47,963 nucleotides of DNA. It comes from an uncultured Planctomycetota bacterium. Lineage in GTDB: Bacteria; Planctomycetota; Phycisphaerae; UBA1845; Fen-1342. How positions within the stretch are numbered: position 1 is the stretch's first letter; every line of letters starts with the position of its first letter. The notes below the pieces were generated by a model. That model had not been told where the DNA came from. It worked only from the letters and a program-made list of their open reading frames with translations, and did not search any database. Location of the stretch: the NCBI GenBank assembly GCA_900696535.1, contig CAADGM010000174.1, positions 1 to 47,963 of the forward strand, read 5' to 3'. Of the stretch, positions 43,317-47,963 are shown piece after piece. Position numbers and translations under genes: made by a program.

Positions 43317-45932
43317 TCACCATCCACCGCGGGAAACGCGCGGGCCCTCGCGGGCAGCTAGCTCGATCGAGACCGCGCCGACCTCGCCGGTTGCGAGCAC
43401 CGTCACGTCGCCTCCTCGGTTCCACGCGACGCCCGACCAGCGGTCCGGAACGTCACGGCCGCACACGACGACGACGCGTGGCATGACCACATCGGCCAGC
43501 AGTCGGGCGGCCGCGGCCGAGAGCGCCCCCGCCGACCGGATCACCAGCACGTCGGCGCCCAGATCGGGCTGAGTGGCGCGCGCCCGAGCCAGCGCCTCGC
43601 GGAGGGCGGTGTTTCCCGCGGATGCGACGAACAGGACCCGCTGTCCTGCGGCCGACCAGCGCACGAGGGTCGTGCGCCCGCCCTCGCGACCCGCGGGCGA
43701 CCCGGGTTCGTTGGCGAGCACGTCCAGTACACCGCCCGCCAGAGTCAGTCGGCTCCCGGCCGCCAGCAGCGTCGGCACGCGCACGTCGGCGGGTAGCGCT
43801 TCGAACGACGACGTTCGGCGTGCAGGCGGAAGGTCACTCGGGTCCTGGAGCGTCCACCACCGTGGCAGCCGAGCGCGCCGGGCCAGCGTCGGCAGGCCGC
43901 TGAAGCTTCCCGCGCCGAGCCCCGTAAGCACGGCGCCGTCGAGCTGCCCGCAGCCCAGCCGCCGCAGCGCCAGCAGTGCCGTCTCGCCAGCGTCGAAATT
44001 GTCCCGTGTGCCGCAATCCAGCACCGCCGCACGCCCGTCCGGGGAGCAAAGCACGCCCGCCGTGCCGGCCCCGACATCAAGCACGACCACGCGCGGCGTC
44101 CCCGGGTCGGCCGTCGGCCAGGCGAGCCACGCGGCCCAGGTGAGCACGCCCAGCACACCGGCACTGGCGACCAGAGGACTGATCCGGCGCCGGCGCGGGC
44201 GCGCGGACGCGTCGTCCTTTGGCGGCAGGGCGGCCTGCCGCGTCGCCGCGCTGATCGCGACGGCGAGAAGGTAGGTCAGGGCGACGAGCCAGCCCGGCGG
44301 CTGGGGCACGTCCAGCAGCGCCGCCGGGAGCGAGCCGACCCGCTCGACCAGCCAGTGCAGGCCGGTCGTGGCGTTCTGAAGAAGCGACCCGGTCCACTCG
44401 GCCAGCCCGGGAATGCCGCCCAGTGCGAGCGTCGCGAAGCTGAGGACGACGGTCAGGGCCACCCACGGGGCCAGCAGGATCGACCCGAACCAGCCCCACG
44501 GAGCGACTGTCCCGAAGTGGTGCATGACCAGCGGCAGTGATGCCGACCAGCATACGACGCTGACGGTCAATGCCCCGACGAGCGCGCGGCAGGACACGCG
44601 CCGCACCAGTTCGCGGAGTGTCATCGCTTCGCCGGCAGCGCTGCCGTCCGCCATGCGGCCCCGCAGCCATGCATCGACCCGTGGCACGACGGTCATCAGG
44701 GCGGCGACCATGACGAACGAGAGCTGAAACCCGGGCCCGAAGAGCTCGTGCGGGCTGACCAGGAGGATCCCGATGGCCGCGAGCGCGAGCCAGTTCAGTG
44801 CCGCGCCGCGCCGCCCCGTGAGGGCGGCGAGCGACGCCGCCACGATGCCGATCGTCGCGCGCAGGATCGGCGCATTGGGCTCCGCGACCAGCGCGTACGC
44901 CAGCGTGACCACGATGACGACCGCGGCGCCCCAGCGCCGCCCGGCTCGCCCGATGCGGCGCACGAGCCACCACACGAACCCGGCCAGCACGGCCACGTGA
45001 AAGCCGCTGACCGACAGGAAGTGCAGGCCTCCGGCGCGACTGAACGCGTCGTTGAGCTGCCGGTCCGCGGCGCTGCGCTGGCCCAGCACGAGGACGTCGA
45101 GCAGGCGGGCGCCTTCGCTCGTGTCGGCGTCAACCCAGGGCTCGTGCAGCATGGCTTGCGCGTGGCTGCGCGCGGCGTCCGCCGCCGCGGGCCACCAGCC
45201 GCGCGGAGCCGGCAGGCGACGGATGTGACGCGTGCTCGTGACGCGCATGGCTCCGTCTACGCCCGACCGCCGCTGAAGCGCTGCCCAGTCCGGCTCGCCT
45301 GGATTACGTGGCCCGCGCAGCGCGTACGCGTACCCGACGATCTCCACGGGGTCTCCCAGCCGGCAGGCCAGGCCGCTCTCGTCGACGCGGACGAGCAACT
45401 GGCCCGTGATCGGTGTCGGCGTAGTGTCAGTTCGGAGCGTCTCGAGCGCGAGGACGAATCGCGTGCGCGCCCGCGGTTGAAAGGGCACGTACGGATTGCG
45501 GCGTGTGACTGGTCGCTCGATGGGCGTGGTCACGATGCGCCCCATGACGCGCGTCAGGACAGGCTCGCGCCCGAGCAACGGGGCGACGTGATTGGCGGGT
45601 CGCTGGAGCGCTGCCTGGTGACGCAGGAATCCGGCGCCGCAGGCGACGACGAAGAACGCTGCCAGCGCGACCCTCTCGGCCCGCGCTCCCTGCGCGACAC
45701 CCGCCGGATCGCGCCGCGGGGACTGGAGCAGCCAAGTCGCCACGACGGCTGCGGCTAACAGCATGACTCCGAGCACGAGCCCGATCCGGGGCAGCGCGCC
45801 CACGGCATCGGCCAGCCAGATTCCGATACAAAGCCCGATCGCAGGGCCAAGCAGTGGCGTGGGCGCTGGCGGAGCTGACGGATCTGGTCTGTTAGCTCGG
45901 TCGACTGGCCGTGCGCGCTGCGACGTGAGCAC
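43317..45932 (-). CDS. ComEC/Rec2-family DNA-uptake membrane protein with degenerate hydrolase domain
   Basis: The 871-residue protein has two hydrophobic blocks around a ComEC/Rec2 competence core (LLDVLVLGQRS, LHFLSVSGFHVAVLAG, LRATIGIVAA, and FGPGFQLSFVMV) and a C-terminal region laid out like the metallo-beta-lactamase-like domain (VVVLDVGAGTAGVLCSPDGRA, then AVLDCGT). The catalytic HxHxDH region reads LTGLGAGSFSGL: the metal-binding histidines and Asp are gone. ComEC forms the inner-membrane channel for transforming DNA, with the C-terminal domain proposed as a nuclease. The channel core looks intact, the hydrolase domain does not. Translation starts at a GTG with a weak GGGAT upstream. 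Confidence 0.9.
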   Translation of the reverse strand: MLTSQRARPVDRANRPDPSAPPAPTPLLGPAIGLCIGIWLADAVGALPRIGLVLGVMLLAAAVVATWLLQSPRRDPAGVAQGARAERVALAAFFVVACGAGFLRHQAALQRPANHVAPLLGREPVLTRVMGRIVTTPIERPVTRRNPYVPFQPRARTRFVLALETLRTDTTPTPITGQLLVRVDESGLACRLGDPVEIVGYAYALRGPRNPGEPDWAALQRRSGVDGAMRVTSTRHIRRLPAPRGWWPAAADAARSHAQAMLHEPWVDADTSEGARLLDVLVLGQRSAADRQLNDAFSRAGGLHFLSVSGFHVAVLAGFVWWLVRRIGRAGRRWGAAVVIVVTLAYALVAEPNAPILRATIGIVAASLAALTGRRGAALNWLALAAIGILLVSPHELFGPGFQLSFVMVAALMTVVPRVDAWLRGRMADGSAAGEAMTLRELVRRVSCRALVGALTVSVVCWSASLPLVMHHFGTVAPWGWFGSILLAPWVALTVVLSFATLALGGIPGLAEWTGSLLQNATTGLHWLVERVGSLPAALLDVPQPPGWLVALTYLLAVAISAATRQAALPPKDDASARPRRRRISPLVASAGVLGVLTWAAWLAWPTADPGTPRVVVLDVGAGTAGVLCSPDGRAAVLDCGTRDNFDAGETALLALRRLGCGQLDGAVLTGLGAGSFSGLPTLARRARLPRWWTLQDPSDLPPARRTSSFEALPADVRVPTLLAAGSRLTLAGGVLDVLANEPGSPAGREGGRTTLVRWSAAGQRVLFVASAGNTALREALARARATQPDLGADVLVIRSAGALSAAAARLLADVVMPRVVVVCGRDVPDRWSGVAWNRGGDVTVLATGEVGAVSIELAAREGPRVSRGGW

Positions 45933-45981
45933 GATCCCATCCCCTGCCCGATACCAGGCTGGGCTGCGGGCGGCTTGCCAC

Positions 45982-45987
45982 TATAAT
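45982..45987 (+). promoter_or_regulatory. Candidate -10 element for the GtrB-like glycosyltransferase
   Basis: A perfect TATAAT (45982-45987) lies in the divergent region upstream of the glycosyltransferase; the expected start near 45994 gives a leader of about 100 nt. No -35 hexamer at a suitable distance is convincing. Confidence 0.4.
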
Positions 45988-46093
45988 GCCCCGAACTTGG
46001 CCGGTCCCCGGCCTGCTCGCTGATTTCCTCCCGGCCAGGCGTGCCGATGGGGGAAGCCGGCGCCGGTGGCTATTCGTGGAGAGCACAGTCAGC

Positions 46094-47149
46094 ATGCCCG
46101 GTTCCCGTCCCGAGGTCTCCGTCGTCGTGCCGGTCTTCCAGGAGGAGGCCAGCATCCCGAAGGTCATCCCGCACTTCGTCCGGGTCCTCTCGGGCCAGCG
46201 GCGGCGCTTCGAGCTGATCGTGGTCAACGACGGCAGCCGCGACCGGTCCGGCGAGCTGCTCGATCAGCTCGCGGCCGACGAGCCGCGGCTGCGCGTCATT
46301 CACCTGGCGCGGAACTACGGTCAGACCGCGGCGATGATGGCCGGCTTCTGGGCCGCCCGGGCGCCGATCATCGTCCCGCTGGACGGTGACGGGCAAAACC
46401 CGCCCGAGGAGATCGAGCGGCTCTGCGACGTATTGGAAGAGGGCCACTACGACGTGGTCAGCGGCTGGCGGCGGGACCGCAAGGATTCCTGGCTCCGAAC
46501 CCGCATCTCGCGGGCCGCCAACTGGCTCATCGGCCGCATCACGGGCGTGCGGCTGCACGACTACGGCTGCACGCTCAAGGCGTACCGTGCGAAGGTGATT
46601 CGTGACTCTCGCCTCTATGGCGAGATGCATCGCTTCATCCCCGTCTATACCTCGATGCACGGCGCGCGGATCTGCGAGGTCGTCGTGCGTCACAACCCAC
46701 GCACAGAGGGCACCAGCAAGTACGGCTACGGCCGGATCTTCAAGGTGCTCTTCGACCTCATCCTGGTGCGCATGCTCCAGAAGTACCGCACTAAGCCGAT
46801 GCACTTCTTCGGCAAGATCGCGCAGTGGTCCTGGCTGGCGACGCTGCTGTCGCTCGGCTTTGCGGTCGCGCAGGCCGTGCTCGCGGAGACGAGCGGCCAG
46901 TCCGGCTGGCAGGCGTTCTGGGGCAAGGCGCCGCTGGTGGCCCTGATGTTTTTCCTGCTGGGGTGCTTCTCGATCCTGCTCGGCCTGGTGGCGGAGCTGG
47001 CCATGCGGGCGTCGTACGAGCACAACGCCGGCCGCTACTGGGAGGAGGGACGCCGCGTGAACTTCGGGCCGGCGGGCGGCGAGTGGGAGCCGCGGTCGGC
47101 GGACGTAGGCGCCTTGCGATCAACGTTCGAGGAGTCTCTGCCCCGTTGA
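46094..47149 (+). CDS. GtrB/DPMS-like family 2 glycosyltransferase with two membrane helices
   Basis: The 351-residue product has the GT2 start (VSVVVPVFQEEASIPKV), metal/nucleotide DxD-type VVNDGSRD and LDGDGQNPP, HDYGCTLKAYR, and TEGTSKYGYGR. Two C-terminal membrane segments (about 240-260 and 275-300) match the bactoprenyl-glucose/dolichol-phosphate-mannose synthase architecture. Such enzymes move a sugar from a nucleotide donor onto a polyprenyl phosphate for glycan or lipid modification. ATG 46094 is chosen over 45986; GGAG lies about 12 nt upstream, and GTG 46076 is a possible alternative. Confidence 0.95.
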   Translation: MPGSRPEVSVVVPVFQEEASIPKVIPHFVRVLSGQRRRFELIVVNDGSRDRSGELLDQLAADEPRLRVIHLARNYGQTAAMMAGFWAARAPIIVPLDGDGQNPPEEIERLCDVLEEGHYDVVSGWRRDRKDSWLRTRISRAANWLIGRITGVRLHDYGCTLKAYRAKVIRDSRLYGEMHRFIPVYTSMHGARICEVVVRHNPRTEGTSKYGYGRIFKVLFDLILVRMLQKYRTKPMHFFGKIAQWSWLATLLSLGFAVAQAVLAETSGQSGWQAFWGKAPLVALMFFLLGCFSILLGLVAELAMRASYEHNAGRYWEEGRRVNFGPAGGEWEPRSADVGALRSTFEESLPR

Positions 47150-47528
47150 GGGGGCGCAGCCATGAGCTTGGCGGCGGCGCTTGCGCACCAGGACGTTGGC
47201 GCCCGGAGGTGGGGAGTTCCGTCCCCTGCGGCATGTTTGTCTGCGCCGTGTCTCTGCCGATAGTCGTGAGCGGGTAGTGCGGGACGGGCTGACCGTATCG
47301 GTCGCGCGGGTGGTAGCGTTTGCAGTCAACTTCGCAGCGCGTCTGCATTGACGCTGACGTGCGGCGCGTCCTAGACCTTTATGGAACCGCCGCCGACATC
47401 AGGAGGGGAGCGGGGGCCCCGGTGGAGGCGTGGCGCGATTGCGGACGCGCAGCCGCGCCACGCCCCGGGCGTGTCAGTGCGTTCAGCATGTCGCAGCGCC
47501 GGCGGCGGCGCAGTCGTCTGAATCCGAG

Positions 47529-47548
47529 CCGACAGCGCAAGCTGTCGG
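47529..47548. terminator. Hairpin 1 of intergenic cluster
   Basis: A perfect 8-bp stem with a GCAA (GNRA-type) loop. There is no T-run on either side, so intrinsic termination is uncertain. Confidence 0.4.
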
Positions 47549-47605
47549 AATCCCGAGTACAACAGGCGCGCGGCGCTGCTGCTGCATGCGACAGGATGCA
47601 GAATG

Positions 47606-47625
47606 TCCGATCGCTTGCGCGATCG
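47606..47625. terminator. Hairpin 3 of intergenic cluster, nearest to the dockerin gene
   Basis: A perfect 8-bp stem with a four-base loop, about 40 nt beyond the stop of the dockerin-type gene on its own strand. It is a plausible transcript end for that gene, although no T-run follows. Confidence 0.4.
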
Positions 47626-47666
47626 GCTCTGAATGCTCGCGCCTTCCGGCTATCCGGTCAGACGCT

Positions 47667-47963
47667 TTACGGGCAATCCGTGCCGATCAAGGCGACGAAC
47701 GCGTCGATATCATCGAACGTCACCAGCGCGTCGTTGTTGCAGTCACCATTCTCCCACGGGCAATCGTGCGGCCAACCGGCCCCGCCAACGTAGCCGAGCG
47801 CCTCGACGAAGCGGTCGATGTCGTTGAACGTGACCTGGCCGTCGCAGTCGAGATCGCCCGGGCAGCCGGCCGGTGTCAGCGGCAGCAGCCCCCAGATCTC
47901 GACGTCATCGATGTTCCAGCCCGAGTAAGGGAACGCACCGCCGAGCACCTGGTAGCTCCAGCG
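47667..47963 (-). CDS. C-terminal end of a secreted protein with dockerin-like calcium module (partial, 5' end outside window)
   Basis: The frame is open to the right edge and ends at a TAA at 47667, giving 98 residues of C-terminus. The first part (SYQVLGG...GWNIDDVEIWG) looks like the end of a LamG/jelly-roll-type domain. Residues from PAGCPGDLDCDG onwards hold two dockerin-like calcium loops (DLDCDGQVTFNDID and DCNNDALVTFDDID) each followed by a short helix, closed by Cys. This is the same module as at the C-terminus of the propeller protein (8109-11537). The full domain content lies beyond the window. Confidence 0.85.
   Translation of the reverse strand, partial: RWSYQVLGGAFPYSGWNIDDVEIWGLLPLTPAGCPGDLDCDGQVTFNDIDRFVEALGYVGGAGWPHDCPWENGDCNNDALVTFDDIDAFVALIGTDCP

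Larger units (their letters stand above)
47150..47666. other. Convergent intergenic region with clustered hairpins
   Basis: About 515 nt between the glycosyltransferase and the dockerin-type gene with no supported gene. The last 150 nt hold three compact hairpins: 47529-47548 (CCGACAGC, loop GCAA, GCTGTCGG), 47581-47600 (CTGCAT...ATGCAG) and 47606-47625 (CCGATCGC, loop TTGC, GCGATCGG). They may be terminators for the minus-strand gene or part of a structured RNA. Confidence 0.5.

Noticed and set aside
1-47963. CRISPR array, insertion sequence, prophage or integron
   Set aside because: I saw no regularly spaced direct repeats, transposase or integrase-like products, or att-like duplicated ends.

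Overview
This is a GC-rich, gene-dense bacterial chromosomal window. It most likely comes from a planctomycete, possibly Phycisphaerae-like. The basis is the combination of secreted proteins ending in a two-loop dockerin-like calcium-binding module (8109-11537 and 47667-47963), a PEP-CTERM-type sorting tail (11842-12579), Ser/Thr kinase and adenylate-cyclase receptors built on CHASE2 domains, an ECF sigma factor with a zinc-finger anti-sigma partner, and an STN-like exported protein with no secretin body. The taxonomic assignment is inference; there is no rRNA in the window. I found no tRNA, rRNA, CRISPR array, insertion sequence or prophage.

Layout. 1-4178 (minus): STN-like exported protein, small SHOCT-type membrane protein, clpX, and a membrane TPR protein cut by the left edge. 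4443-7616: rsmA, then on the minus strand a hypothetical protein and a lipoprotein, then queG. 8109-12579: a giant secreted protein with two seven-unit beta-propeller-like halves plus a dockerin module, then a PEP-CTERM protein with a clear promoter and terminator. 12722-15834 (minus): 3D-domain exported protein and a CHASE2 Ser/Thr kinase. 16251-20541 (plus): tpiA, secG, yicC-type gene, tatD-type gene and a sugar-nucleotide epimerase, probably one transcription group. 20483-22638: a diverged alanine racemase homologue and queA, divergent. 23064-26848: proC, a poly-aspartate lipoprotein, a rhomboid-like membrane protein, an OmpR-type response regulator and a VOC protein. 26949-30972 (minus): ECF sigma, anti-sigma and CHASE2 adenylate cyclase. 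31243-33834: pgi and a mannose-1-phosphate guanylyltransferase. 33862-36173 (minus): two tandem paralogous exported proteins of a family I do not recognise. 36303-42451: homocysteine methyltransferase-like gene, dihydroorotase, MBOAT acyltransferase, recG. 42589-47149: LysM lipoprotein, ComEC-like protein with a degenerate hydrolase domain, GtrB-like glycosyltransferase. The right edge carries the 3' end of another dockerin-type secreted protein.

How genes fit together. Housekeeping themes are central carbon metabolism (tpiA, pgi), sugar-nucleotide and surface glycan synthesis (guanylyltransferase, epimerase, GT2, MBOAT), queuosine modification (queG, queA), RNA, protein and DNA maintenance (rsmA, yicC, clpX, recG, comEC) and amino-acid or pyrimidine synthesis (proC, dihydroorotase). 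The accessory character lies in the envelope and signalling layer. The most unusual items are the double seven-unit propeller protein, a lipoprotein carrying 25 consecutive aspartates, the tandem unknown exported paralogues, and three enzyme-family members that appear to have lost canonical catalytic residues (ComEC hydrolase domain, rhomboid-like protein, alanine racemase homologue). I did not find a clearly new multi-gene defence or mobile system; the best candidates for undescribed biology are these envelope proteins.
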